Below, piece by piece: positions 32,663-39,942 of a DNA stretch of 64,000 nucleotides. Both the position numbers and the translations under genes were made by a program. The notes beneath the pieces are model-generated. The model saw only the letters and a program-made list of their open reading frames with translations, ran no database searches and was not told the origin of the DNA. The DNA lies in contig DASXLI010000025.1 in the NCBI GenBank assembly GCA_036496285.1, positions 1 through 64,000 on the forward strand. The letters are read 5' to 3'. Origin of the DNA: DP-19 sp036496285. Lineage in GTDB: Bacteria; Desulfobacterota; Binatia; UTPRO1. Within the stretch, counting starts at the first letter, position 1. Every line of letters begins with the position of its first letter.

Positions 32663-33529
32663 ATGACCCGCGCGCGCCTTTCCATCGTGCTGACGCTCCT
32701 CGCGCTGCTCGCGCCGGCGCGTGGGAACGCCGCCGGCGCCGACGGCAAGCAGCTCTACGCGCACCATTGCGCCTCGTGCCATGGACCGAGCGGCCGGGGC
32801 GACGGTCCCGACGCCGGACTCTTCGCCACGCCGCCGCGCGACCTGCGCGGCGGATTCCTCGCGAAGTATACGACCGACGACCTCGTGAAACGCGTCCGCA
32901 ACGGCACGCCGCTCGTGCTCGCTCTCGACGTACCGGCGCTGCGCGCCCGCGCTACCGAGGTCGAGGCGCTCGCGGCGCACCTCGAGCGCTTGCCGGCCGT
33001 CGACTGGCGCGTGGTCGAGCGCGGTGAGGAGGTGTTCGTCGATCGCTGCGAGATCTGCCACGGCCGCAGCGGGCAGCCGGGCGGGAGCCTCCCACCCGGG
33101 GTCCACGCGCCCCGCGATCTCACCGACCCCGCCTTCCAGAAGGATCTGCGCGACGATCAGGTCGCGACCGCGATACGTGACGGGCACCACGACATGCCTG
33201 GGCTCGTCCCGCGCGTGCCCGAAAGCGACCTGCCGGCGCTCCTCGCATACATCCGCCTCCTTTCCCCCGGGTACGTGCTCTACGACCGGTACTGCGCCGC
33301 ATGTCACGGCGACGACGGACGCGGGACGGGGACCTTCACGGAAGCCACCGTCCGCCCCTCGGTCGTCTTCGATCGCGCGTACTTTCGCCGACGCGATCCC
33401 GAGCAGGTGCGCGCCGCCGTCTGGCACATGCTCGACACGCAGCGCCCCGCGATGCCCCATCTGCGCCGCAAGCTCACCGCGCAGCAGGCCCGCGCCATCA
33501 TCGCGTATCTCCGAGGAGGCTCATCGTGA
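32663..33529 (+). CDS. Secreted triheme cytochrome c
   Basis: 288 residues. Signal peptide about 1-24 (LSIVLTLLALLAPARGNAAG). Three c-type heme sites start three tandem cytochrome domains: HCASCHGPSGRGDGP near 39, RCEICHGRSGQ near 130 and YCAACHGDDGRGTG near 213. It is a periplasmic electron carrier or part of a reductase. It is divergent from the NtrC-type gene, and its TGA overlaps the GTG start of the UspA gene. 32526-32662 between the divergent genes holds no gene. Confidence 0.92.
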   Translation: MTRARLSIVLTLLALLAPARGNAAGADGKQLYAHHCASCHGPSGRGDGPDAGLFATPPRDLRGGFLAKYTTDDLVKRVRNGTPLVLALDVPALRARATEVEALAAHLERLPAVDWRVVERGEEVFVDRCEICHGRSGQPGGSLPPGVHAPRDLTDPAFQKDLRDDQVATAIRDGHHDMPGLVPRVPESDLPALLAYIRLLSPGYVLYDRYCAACHGDDGRGTGTFTEATVRPSVVFDRAYFRRRDPEQVRAAVWHMLDTQRPAMPHLRRKLTAQQARAIIAYLRGGSS

Positions 33530-34011
33530 CCAAGCTCTTTCGCAAGATTCTCGTTCCCTTCGATTTTTCGGCGCCCGCGACGCACGCGCTCCAGGTCGCG
33601 GCCGATCTCGCCACCGAGCACCGCGGCACGCTCGAGGTGCTGCACGTGCTGCCGCCCTTCTACTCCGGCGTCGGATTCCCGACCCAGGCCGAGATCGCGT
33701 GGACGCCGCCGCCGGAGATGGTGCGCGATCTCCAGACGCGCCTCGCGCAGGACGTCGCCAAGGCGCTCGGACGGCGGAAAGGCATCGCGAGCTGCCGCGC
33801 CGTCCTCGGCGACCCGGTGCAGAGCATCCTCGCGGCCGCCCGCCGCGCCGACGCGATCGTCATGGCGACGCTCGGGCGCAGCGGGCTCGCGCACCTCGTC
33901 ATGGGAAGCATCGCGGAACGCGTCGTGCGCCACTCGCCGGTGCCGGTGCTGACCGTGCGGCCGAACGCGGCGCGCCGGCGCACGAGTGTGGCGCGCGCCC
34001 GCCGACGCTGA
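33526..34011 (+). CDS. Universal stress protein (UspA family)
   Basis: 161 residues, one Usp domain. KILVPFDFSAPATHALQVAA opens the fold and GDPVQSILAAA follows. The ATP-binding loop is MATLGRSGLAHLVMGSIAERV (G-2x-G-9x-G type). An Arg-rich tail ends the protein. GTG start overlaps the cytochrome stop (GTGA), so the two are coupled. Such coupling of Usp to redox proteins is common in oxygen-stress regulons; the role here is inferred. Confidence 0.9.
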   Translation: MTKLFRKILVPFDFSAPATHALQVAADLATEHRGTLEVLHVLPPFYSGVGFPTQAEIAWTPPPEMVRDLQTRLAQDVAKALGRRKGIASCRAVLGDPVQSILAAARRADAIVMATLGRSGLAHLVMGSIAERVVRHSPVPVLTVRPNAARRRTSVARARRR

Positions 34012-34070
34012 GGCGCTGCCGATCGGCGGTGGTATCGCGTCGCGTCCCGGTCTCGTATAGGAACGGACGC

Positions 34071-34547
34071 ATGAGAGCCCTGCCGATCGCGTTCGCGCTC
34101 CTCCTCGCGGCCGGCGCCGCCTACGGTGCCGATGCCGGTCCCGTCGCCGCTCCGCCCGCGGACGCTCCGGCCAGCAGCAAGGTCACGGCGCAGATGCGGT
34201 ACAATGAGGGCGAGGCATTCGCCCGCGAGCAGAAGTGGCCGTTCGCAGAGTCGGCGTTCGTCGAGGCCACCAAGGTCAAGCCGGACTTCCCCGAGGCCTG
34301 GAATGGCCTCGGCCACGCCCGCAAGATGCAGCGCAAGTTCCCCGATGCGCTCACCGCCTATCAGGAGGCGCTTCGCCTGAAGCCGGAATTCCCGCAGGCC
34401 CTCGAGTACCTCGGCGAGACCTACGTCGAGATGGGCAAGACCGACGAGGCGCGCGCCACGCTCGCCAAGCTCCAGCCGCTCGACGCGGCACTCGCCAAGC
34501 AGCTCTCGCAAGCGATCGACGGCAAGAAGGCCACGGGCACCTGGTAG
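34071..34547 (+). CDS. Secreted TPR protein
   Basis: 158 residues. Signal peptide about 1-20 (ALPIAFALLLAAGAAYGADA). Then about three tetratricopeptide repeats: MRYNEGEAFAREQKWPFAES, FPEAWNGLGHARKMQRKFPD and FPQALEYLGETYVEMGKTDE. It probably mediates protein contacts in the periplasm. GGAACGGA precedes the ATG. It lies 59 bases after the UspA gene, same strand. Confidence 0.87.
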   Translation: MRALPIAFALLLAAGAAYGADAGPVAAPPADAPASSKVTAQMRYNEGEAFAREQKWPFAESAFVEATKVKPDFPEAWNGLGHARKMQRKFPDALTAYQEALRLKPEFPQALEYLGETYVEMGKTDEARATLAKLQPLDAALAKQLSQAIDGKKATGTW

Positions 34548-34548
34548 C

Positions 34549-34571
34549 GGCGCCGCCTCAGTGGCGGTGCC
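34549..34571. terminator. Bidirectional hairpin between TPR and EamA genes
   Basis: GGCGCCGCC-tcagt-GGCGGTGCC, a 9-bp stem with one G-T pair, begins two bases after the TPR stop and overlaps the last codons of the convergent transporter gene. No U-tract. Confidence 0.45.
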
Positions 34572-35625
34572 GATGGTGGAGGTCCGAGCCGTGGGCGTGC
34601 GCGTGCGTCACCGGCTCGTGACGATGGCCGTGCGCGTGCGGCTCGCCCGGCGGATCGTCCGGCAGGTGCACGTGGCGGTGGTGCGCGTCGTGGACGTGGC
34701 GGTGCTCGTGCTCCATTGCCTCGTGCGCGTGGCGGTGCGCGTGCCGGTCGCGTAGCAGGAGCACGACGCCCGCGACGAGTGGCACGGCCGCCGCGAGCTC
34801 CCGCCCGCCGAGCCGCTCGCCCAGAACGGGCAGCGCCGCGAGCGCGCCGACGAAGGGCGCGGTCGCGAAGTACGCCGCCTGGCGCGCGGCGCCGATGTGC
34901 CGCATCGCGACGATCGCGAGCACGAGGCTCGCGCCGTAGCTCACCGCCCCGAGCAGCAGCGCCGCGACGACCGCGGGTGGCGCCGGCAAGCGGGCGCCGA
35001 GCGCCAGGGCCGCCGTCATGCTGCACGTGCCGGCGGCGAGAGACTTTGCGCGTGCGATCGCGATCGGATCGCGCAGCGACAGCCGCTGCGTGAGGTTGTT
35101 GTCGATCGCCCAGCAGACGCAGGCCGCCGCGATCGCCACGGCGCCCCACCCGTCACTCGCACCGCTCGGTCCGCGCGCGGTGAGCACGACGGCGCCGAGC
35201 GCGATGAGCGCTGCCGCCGCACCCGCTCGCCGCCCGAGGTGCTCGCCGAAGAGCGCCACCGCGAGCACCATCGTGAGCGGCCCCTCGAGGTTCAGGAGCA
35301 GCGCCCCGACGACGCCGGAGACGCGGCGCAGCCCGACGAGCATCAGAAGGGGCCCGAGGATGCCACCGCACGCCACGATCGCGGCGAGCATCCCGAGGTC
35401 GGCGCGGCGGAGCGGCGTCTCGGCGTCCGGCCGCAGGCGTGCGGCGACCGCACGCGACAGCGTGAGCGCGAGGCCCGCGCCGACATAGAGGAGCCCGCTC
35501 AGGAGGAGCGGGGACGCAACCGCGAGCAGGCGCTTGGCGTACGGCGTTCCGACGCCGAAGAGCGCGGCGGCGGCGAGCGCGGCGATCGTGCCCGCACCGT
35601 CGAACGCCGACGCCTGCCGTGCCAT
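34558..35625 (-). CDS. EamA-type transporter with long His-rich C-terminal tail
   Basis: 355 residues. Ten membrane helices in two EamA repeats (first from AGTIAALAAAALFGVGTPYAK, second from WGAVAIAAACVCWAIDNNLT) span about 1-290. After the last helix (LVAGVVLLLRDRH) comes a tail of roughly 60 residues in which about half are His (HAHRHAHEAMEHEHRH and similar runs). Such tails bind Ni, Zn, Co or Cu. The transporter could export a metal or a metal-chelating metabolite. An AGAGG site precedes the ATG at 35625. Confidence 0.9.
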   Translation of the reverse strand: MARQASAFDGAGTIAALAAAALFGVGTPYAKRLLAVASPLLLSGLLYVGAGLALTLSRAVAARLRPDAETPLRRADLGMLAAIVACGGILGPLLMLVGLRRVSGVVGALLLNLEGPLTMVLAVALFGEHLGRRAGAAAALIALGAVVLTARGPSGASDGWGAVAIAAACVCWAIDNNLTQRLSLRDPIAIARAKSLAAGTCSMTAALALGARLPAPPAVVAALLLGAVSYGASLVLAIVAMRHIGAARQAAYFATAPFVGALAALPVLGERLGGRELAAAVPLVAGVVLLLRDRHAHRHAHEAMEHEHRHVHDAHHRHVHLPDDPPGEPHAHGHRHEPVTHAHAHGSDLHHRHRH

Positions 35626-35711
35626 GGCATCCTCTCTACTCCGGCGGGGCCGCGCGCCGCCATCCACATACCCCCGTTTGGTTCGGGAAGGCTTCCTGAT
35701 ATTTTCCTCGG

Positions 35712-36335
35712 ATGGTCGCCGCCCCGTCCCGTCGCCCGTCGCTCGTCGTGTCCCTAGCTGCCGCCGCGCTCCTGCTCCCGCTCGCGGCGCCCGCCGGCGC
35801 CGGAGCGCCCGGCTGCTCGGCGACGCCGCTCGCCGGGTGCCGCGCCACGACGGTGCCGGCGCAGTCGCGCCTCTGGCTCAACAACCGTTCGGTGAATCAG
35901 CGTGACACGATCGTCTGGAAGCAGCGCCGGAGCGCCGCCAATACGACCGCCGACTTCGGCGACCCGGTAGATGCACACGGCTATGCGCTCTGCATGTACA
36001 ACGCGGGCGGCTCGCTGATCTTCCACGGCACGATCCCCTCGGGCGGCACGTGCGGCGCGCATCCGTGCTGGCGCGCCGCCGGTGCCGGCTATCACTACCG
36101 GAACGGCCAGGCCGCGCCCGATGGACTCACCAAGGTCCTGTTGCGCGCGGGCGACGCCGGACACGCCAGCGTGGTGGTGAAGGGGCGCGGCGCAAGCCTC
36201 GGCCTGCCGCCGATGCCGCTCACACTGCCGGTCACGCTCCAGTTGCAGGAAGAGAGCGGACCGTGCTGGGGATCGACCTTCGAGGGCGCGCGGATGAACG
36301 ACAGCGCGCGCTTCCGCGCGTCTGCCGCACACTGA
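35712..36335 (+). CDS. Secreted protein of unknown function with paired Cys
   Basis: 207 residues. Signal peptide about 1-31 (LVVSLAAAALLLPLAAPAGA). The mature part is beta-rich and carries Cys residues that look paired: GCSATPLAGCR, YALCMYN, TCGAHPCWRA, SGPCWGS. A segment GYHYRNGQAAPDGLTKVLLR resembles a beta-sandwich repeat I recall in secreted proteins of uncultured delta-like genomes, without known function. It is divergent from the EamA gene and convergent with a small protein gene. Confidence 0.8.
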   Translation: MVAAPSRRPSLVVSLAAAALLLPLAAPAGAGAPGCSATPLAGCRATTVPAQSRLWLNNRSVNQRDTIVWKQRRSAANTTADFGDPVDAHGYALCMYNAGGSLIFHGTIPSGGTCGAHPCWRAAGAGYHYRNGQAAPDGLTKVLLRAGDAGHASVVVKGRGASLGLPPMPLTLPVTLQLQEESGPCWGSTFEGARMNDSARFRASAAH

Positions 36336-36338
36336 CGG

Positions 36339-36352
36339 GAGGGTTCGCCCTC
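36339..36352. terminator. UUCG-loop hairpin between convergent genes
   Basis: GAGGG-ttcg-CCCTC lies between the stop of the secreted protein (36335) and the end of the convergent small gene (36351). The stable tetraloop suggests a bidirectional transcript end; no U-tract. Confidence 0.5.
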
Positions 36353-36554
36353 AGCGCGACGACTGCTCGCGCAGCGTGAAGTTCCGCAGCAGCTCCGGCT
36401 CGCGGTCGAAGATCGGCAGGGCCGGGGCGCAGTCGCGCAGCGCCGGCGGACAGCCGATCAGATGCTCGCGTAGCCGTTGCAGCTCGCTCTGCTGGAACCG
36501 CCGCACGTCGGTCGCGACCACCTGGTTGCAGTGGACGCACACGGCATCCGCCAT
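36351..36554 (-). CDS. Small zinc-ribbon-like protein
   Basis: 67 residues. It has CVHCNQ near the start and HLIGCPPALRDC in the middle, so a Cys-x2-Cys...His...Cys metal site is plausible. The segment VATDVRRFQQSELQRLREHL is helical. A GAGGA ribosome site lies 7 bases before the ATG, supporting real translation. I do not recognise the family. It may be a small regulator or adaptor. Confidence 0.65.
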   Translation of the reverse strand: MADAVCVHCNQVVATDVRRFQQSELQRLREHLIGCPPALRDCAPALPIFDREPELLRNFTLREQSSR

Positions 36555-36660
36555 TCAGTCCTCATGTTGGCGCCCGCGGACCGCAGGGGGAAACGACCTG
36601 GGGCCTACCCTTGCTGAATTGCGCCAGAATGAGTCACGAATTGGCCGACCGGCGTGTACT

Positions 36661-37038
36661 TCAGTCGACGCAGTACCGTGACACCACCTCGAGAAGACGC
36701 TCCACGTCGACGGGCTTCTCGAGATAATCCTTCACGTCCAACCGCTTGCTGTGGCGATCGAGCTGCCCCGCGCCGGAGAGGACGACCACGGGGACGTCCG
36801 CCAACGAGGGATCGGCGATCTGCTCCTCGCGGAATTGCCAGCCGTCCTTCCGCGGCATCATGAGATCGAGGAGGATGAGGCGCGGCCGGAGACCGCCGCG
36901 CAGGACATCCAGCGCCTCCTGCCCGTCGCCGGCCGTGACGACACCGAATCCCTTCTGCTGGAGCAACGCTTCGAACGCCGCGCGCGCATCCGGATTGTCC
37001 TCGACCACGAGGACGCACGGCGGCGCATGCCTTCCCAT
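36661..37038 (-). CDS. Single-domain response regulator
   Basis: 125 residues, receiver domain only. VLVVEDNPDARAAFEALL gives the acidic pocket, LILLDLMMPRKDGWQF the phospho-acceptor Asp, VVVLSGAG the Ser/Thr and YLEKPVDVERLL the Lys-Pro. No output domain is present, so it likely acts by phosphotransfer or protein contact (CheY-like). No kinase is adjacent; the degenerate kinase at 20568 and the globin kinase are distant. ATG at 37038 fits the start of the domain. Confidence 0.9.
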   Translation of the reverse strand: MGRHAPPCVLVVEDNPDARAAFEALLQQKGFGVVTAGDGQEALDVLRGGLRPRLILLDLMMPRKDGWQFREEQIADPSLADVPVVVLSGAGQLDRHSKRLDVKDYLEKPVDVERLLEVVSRYCVD

Positions 37039-37266
37039 CCGCGCCAGGCTAGCGGAGCGCCCCCCGTAGGCAAACACCCGATTACATCCCGTCCACCGCA
37101 CGACGATGGGTGAATTGTAAAAACGACAGACGCGCCGCGTGTAAGCTCTACCTGCTCGCGCGCGTCAGCGCACGCAGTCGCGCGAATCAACAGGGAATGC
37201 GCGATGGCACGCAACCTGCGGACAGTCCCTCTGAGCAGTGCGATTGGCACAGCGAGAGGAGGCATC

Positions 37267-37479
37267 ATGCGTACAGCCATGAAGTTCGCCGCCGCGATCG
37301 CCTTCGCGACGGTAGCCGCCGCGTGCGGGCATTCCGAGCACACGACGATCCGACGTGAGACGGTCACGACGGTTCCGCCGCCGACCGTGGTGGAGCGCCG
37401 GACGACCGTCGAGTCCGCGCCGACGGTCGAGCAGCACACGACGACCGTGCGCGAGCATTCGTACCAGGCCGAGGACTGA
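37267..37479 (+). CDS. Small lipoprotein-like protein with Thr/Glu/Arg repeats
   Basis: 70 residues. The signal peptide ends in ATVAAACGHSE, where AAC is a lipobox-like site, so it is probably a lipoprotein. The mature part is a short low-complexity sequence: RRETVTTVPPPTVVERRTTV, then ESAPTVEQHTTTVREHSYQ. It matches the next gene product in motif order, so the two are tandem paralogues. AGAGGAGG lies before the ATG. Function is unknown. Confidence 0.78.
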   Translation: MRTAMKFAAAIAFATVAAACGHSEHTTIRRETVTTVPPPTVVERRTTVESAPTVEQHTTTVREHSYQAED

Positions 37480-37512
37480 GCGGCCGAGGGCTGCAGGAGA
37501 GAAGGAGAGCCA

Positions 37513-37827
37513 ATGCGTATGAAGACATCCAAGCGATCGATCAAACACCTCGGTGTGTGGATCGGCGCCGGCCTGTTCGTGATGGCCGTGGGGGCTCCGG
37601 TCGTGCGTGCGGATGAGACCGTCATCGAGAAGAGGACGCAGGAGTCTCATTCGTACAAGGTGGAGGAGAGCGCGCCGGTGGTAAACAAGGTCGTCACCGA
37701 GCATACGGAGACGAGAGAAGTCCCGCCGCCGGCCGTCATCGAGAAGCGTACGACGGTGGAGACGGTCCCGGCCGCGCCGGTCGTCGAGCGTCGCACCACC
37801 ACGACCACCACCCATACCGAAGACTGA
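37513..37827 (+). CDS. Small secreted protein, paralogue of the preceding lipoprotein
   Basis: 104 residues. Signal peptide ends near GAPVVRADE. The mature chain has repeated units: ETVIEKRTQESHSYKVEE, then VTEHTETREVPPPAVIEKRT, then TVETVPAAPVVERRTTTTTT. The unit (V/P)-(V/I)-(V/I)-E-(K/R)-R-T is shared with its neighbour. The repeats look disordered and highly charged. A GGAGAGAAGGAGAG site precedes the ATG; it is 33 bases after the previous stop, so likely one operon. Function unknown. Confidence 0.78.
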   Translation: MRMKTSKRSIKHLGVWIGAGLFVMAVGAPVVRADETVIEKRTQESHSYKVEESAPVVNKVVTEHTETREVPPPAVIEKRTTVETVPAAPVVERRTTTTTTHTED

Positions 37828-37988
37828 TCACCCACAGTAGGAGCAGTCTCGCGAGTACTCGTGCACTCCCGTACGAGCTCGCGAGCCCGGGCCGCGCGCG
37901 GCGTTTGACGCGTCACGCGCGGCCTGGTTGCTTCTGCGCCGTGCGAGCTCCGAGCGGGCGGCGGCCCAACACGCGCAGGCGGGACGCG

Positions 37989-39203
37989 ATGCCCGGTAGG
38001 CCGCGCCGCGCATCGCCGACTCCGACCGCCGCAACGACGGATGCGGGGCGCCTCTGTCCCCATTTTCCCGACTGCCCCGGCTGTCCCTGGATCGACCGTC
38101 CCTATCAGGAGCAGCTGGACGCGAAACATGAGGGCGTGACGCGAGCGCTACGCGCCGAGCTGGGCGACGACGCAGCGGGCGCCGTCGAGACCGTCGTGCC
38201 CGCCGTGCGGCAGACGGGCTATCGCGTGCAGGCGAAGCACGTCGTCGCGCGCACCCGCAGCGGCCTCACGATCGGCCTCTACCGTCCCGGGACGCACCAC
38301 GTCGCCGACGCCACCGGTTGCCCGCTGCACGATCGGCTGATCGCCCGCACCCTGCCCGTTCTCCGCGACGCCCTCATCCGAACGGCCGCGCCGATCCATT
38401 CCATGTCGCACACGTCGGACGCGGCGCGACGCGGCGTGCGCTACGCGCTGCTGCGCGCCAGCATCCGCGAGCGGCGCGTACTCGTCACCCTGGTGAGCTC
38501 GCACCCGAGCCTTCCGCAGGCCGAAGGCATCGCGCGCGCGCTGCGGAGCGCGCTGCCGCTCGCCGGCCTCCTCCTGAACACCAACGCCACGGCCGGCAAC
38601 GTCATCGTCGGCGCGCGCACCCGCCGCATCTGGGGCGAGACCGAGCTGCGCGATCGCTACGGCGACGTCGAGCTCTCCGCCTCGCCCGTCGCCTTCGTCC
38701 AGGCCAACACCCGCATGGCGGCGCGCATCTACGGCGCGATCGCGGACGCCGCGGCGCTGCGCGGCGGCGAGCGGGTCGTCGATCTGTACTGCGGCGTCGG
38801 CGGCATTGCGCTCACCCTGGCGCCGCGCGCGCGCGAGGTCGTCGCGATCGAGGCGGAGCCGGCGGCCGTGCGCGCCGCGCAGGCGAACGCGCGCCGGAAC
38901 CGGCGCCGCAACGTACGCGTCGAGGTGGCACGCGTCGAGGAGCGTCGCGAGCTCCTCGGCGCGCTCGCGCCCGACCTCGTCACCCTGAACCCGCCGCGCA
39001 AGGGCTGCGGACCCGCCGTCGCCGCGGCGCTCGGCGACGCGCGTGTCCCGCGCGTCCTCTATCTCTCGTGCGATCCGGCGTCCTTCGCCCGTGACGCGGC
39101 GGTCCTCGTGCGCGGCGGCTACCGCCTCGAGCGGGTGCGACCGTTCGACCTCATGCCGCACACGGAGCACGTCGAGCTGCTCGGCGAGTTTCGCCTGCCG
39201 TGA
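37989..39203 (+). CDS. TrmA/RlmD-family 23S rRNA or tRNA uracil-C5 methyltransferase
   Basis: 404 residues. An N-terminal 4Fe-4S Cys set is present: LCPHFPDCPGCPW with a later Cys in ATGCPLHD. There is no TRAM domain. The SAM-binding motif is VVDLYCGVGGIALTLAP, followed by VVAIEAEPAAVRAAQANA. The catalytic segment is LNPPRKGCGP and LYLSCDPASFARD, with the nucleophilic Cys in SCDP. It methylates uracil-5 in RNA with SAM. RlmD, RlmC or TrmA cannot be told apart here. The first of two twin operators starts 2 bases after its stop. Confidence 0.9.
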   Translation: MPGRPRRASPTPTAATTDAGRLCPHFPDCPGCPWIDRPYQEQLDAKHEGVTRALRAELGDDAAGAVETVVPAVRQTGYRVQAKHVVARTRSGLTIGLYRPGTHHVADATGCPLHDRLIARTLPVLRDALIRTAAPIHSMSHTSDAARRGVRYALLRASIRERRVLVTLVSSHPSLPQAEGIARALRSALPLAGLLLNTNATAGNVIVGARTRRIWGETELRDRYGDVELSASPVAFVQANTRMAARIYGAIADAAALRGGERVVDLYCGVGGIALTLAPRAREVVAIEAEPAAVRAAQANARRNRRRNVRVEVARVEERRELLGALAPDLVTLNPPRKGCGPAVAAALGDARVPRVLYLSCDPASFARDAAVLVRGGYRLERVRPFDLMPHTEHVELLGEFRLP

Positions 39204-39204
39204 T

Positions 39205-39223
39205 CGTATAGCCGCGATATAAC
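39205..39223. promoter_or_regulatory. Upstream operator, twin of the tetR operator
   Basis: CGTATAGCCGCGATATAAC matches the site at 39271-39289 in layout: outer hexamers CGTATA and TATAAC 7 bases apart. It begins two bases after the methyltransferase stop and lies 66 bases from the second site, about six helical turns. It could help TetR bind as two dimers or form a loop. Confidence 0.6.
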
Positions 39224-39260
39224 TAGGAAAGCCGGCGCTGGGATGGTCTGCAGATCCCAC

Positions 39261-39289
39261 TTGCCTCGAACGTATAACGCCGCTATACG
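39261..39289 (+). promoter_or_regulatory. tetR promoter with overlapping palindromic operator
   Basis: Operator CGTATAACGCCGCTATACG (39271-39289) is an inverted repeat of CGTATA. A promoter fits inside it: -35 TTGCCT at 39261-39266, 17 bases, -10 TATACG at 39284-39289. The start point would fall at about 39296, two bases before the ATG at 39298, so the transcript may be leaderless; no ribosome site is seen. TetR binding here would repress its own operon. Confidence 0.65.
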
Positions 39290-39297
39290 ATTTCCCA

Positions 39298-39942
39298 ATG
39301 GCGCGCACGGGAACGGCACGGGGACGCGACGCGGAGTCGGAAGCGACCCGGCGCACGATCCTCGAGCACGCCGCGCACCTGATCGCCAACGGCGGCGCCG
39401 ATCGCCTGTCGATCCGCGAGCTCTGCGCCCGCGCCGGCGTCACCGCCCCGACCATCTACCATCACTTCGGCGACAAGGCCGCGCTGATCGACCGCGTCGT
39501 CGACGACGCCTTCGCGGAGTTCGACCGCGCCTTCGCGCGCCGCTCCGTCCCGGCCGACCCGGTCGAGCGGCTGCGCTGGTCGTTCGGCCGCTACGTCGAG
39601 TTCGGCCTGCGCCATCCCGAGCACTACCGGCTGATGTTCGAGGGCGCGACGATCCGGCCGACAACCGGATCGCGCGCCTCCTACGATGCGCTTCGCCGCG
39701 GCATCGCCGCGATCGACGCCGCCGGCCGCCTGCGCGTCGGGGTCGAGGAAGGCACCGCGGCGTCCTGGGCCGCCGTGCACGGCGTCACCTCGCTCGCCAT
39801 CCGAGGAGCCCTGCAGCCGCAGGCTCCCGCCATCGCGATCATGCGCGAGGCGTTGATCACTCACATAACCCACATCACGCGCGACGCCGGGCGCCGCGCC
39901 CCGCGTCTCGCCGCGGCACGAACCGAAAGGAGTCGCCAATGA
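39298..39942 (+). CDS. TetR-family repressor of the carotenoid oxygenase operon
   Basis: 214 residues. The N-terminal HTH is clear: ATRRTILEHAAHLIANGGAD, then LSIRELCARAGVTAPTIYHH and FGDKAALIDRVV. The rest is a helical ligand-binding domain (RLRWSFGRYVEFGLRHPEHYR). It likely senses a hydrophobic substrate or product of the operon. Two similar operators lie directly upstream. Its stop overlaps the oxygenase start (ATGA), so the two are coupled. It contains the first gene of a four-gene operon. Confidence 0.93.
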   Translation: MARTGTARGRDAESEATRRTILEHAAHLIANGGADRLSIRELCARAGVTAPTIYHHFGDKAALIDRVVDDAFAEFDRAFARRSVPADPVERLRWSFGRYVEFGLRHPEHYRLMFEGATIRPTTGSRASYDALRRGIAAIDAAGRLRVGVEEGTAASWAAVHGVTSLAIRGALQPQAPAIAIMREALITHITHITRDAGRRAPRLAAARTERSRQ

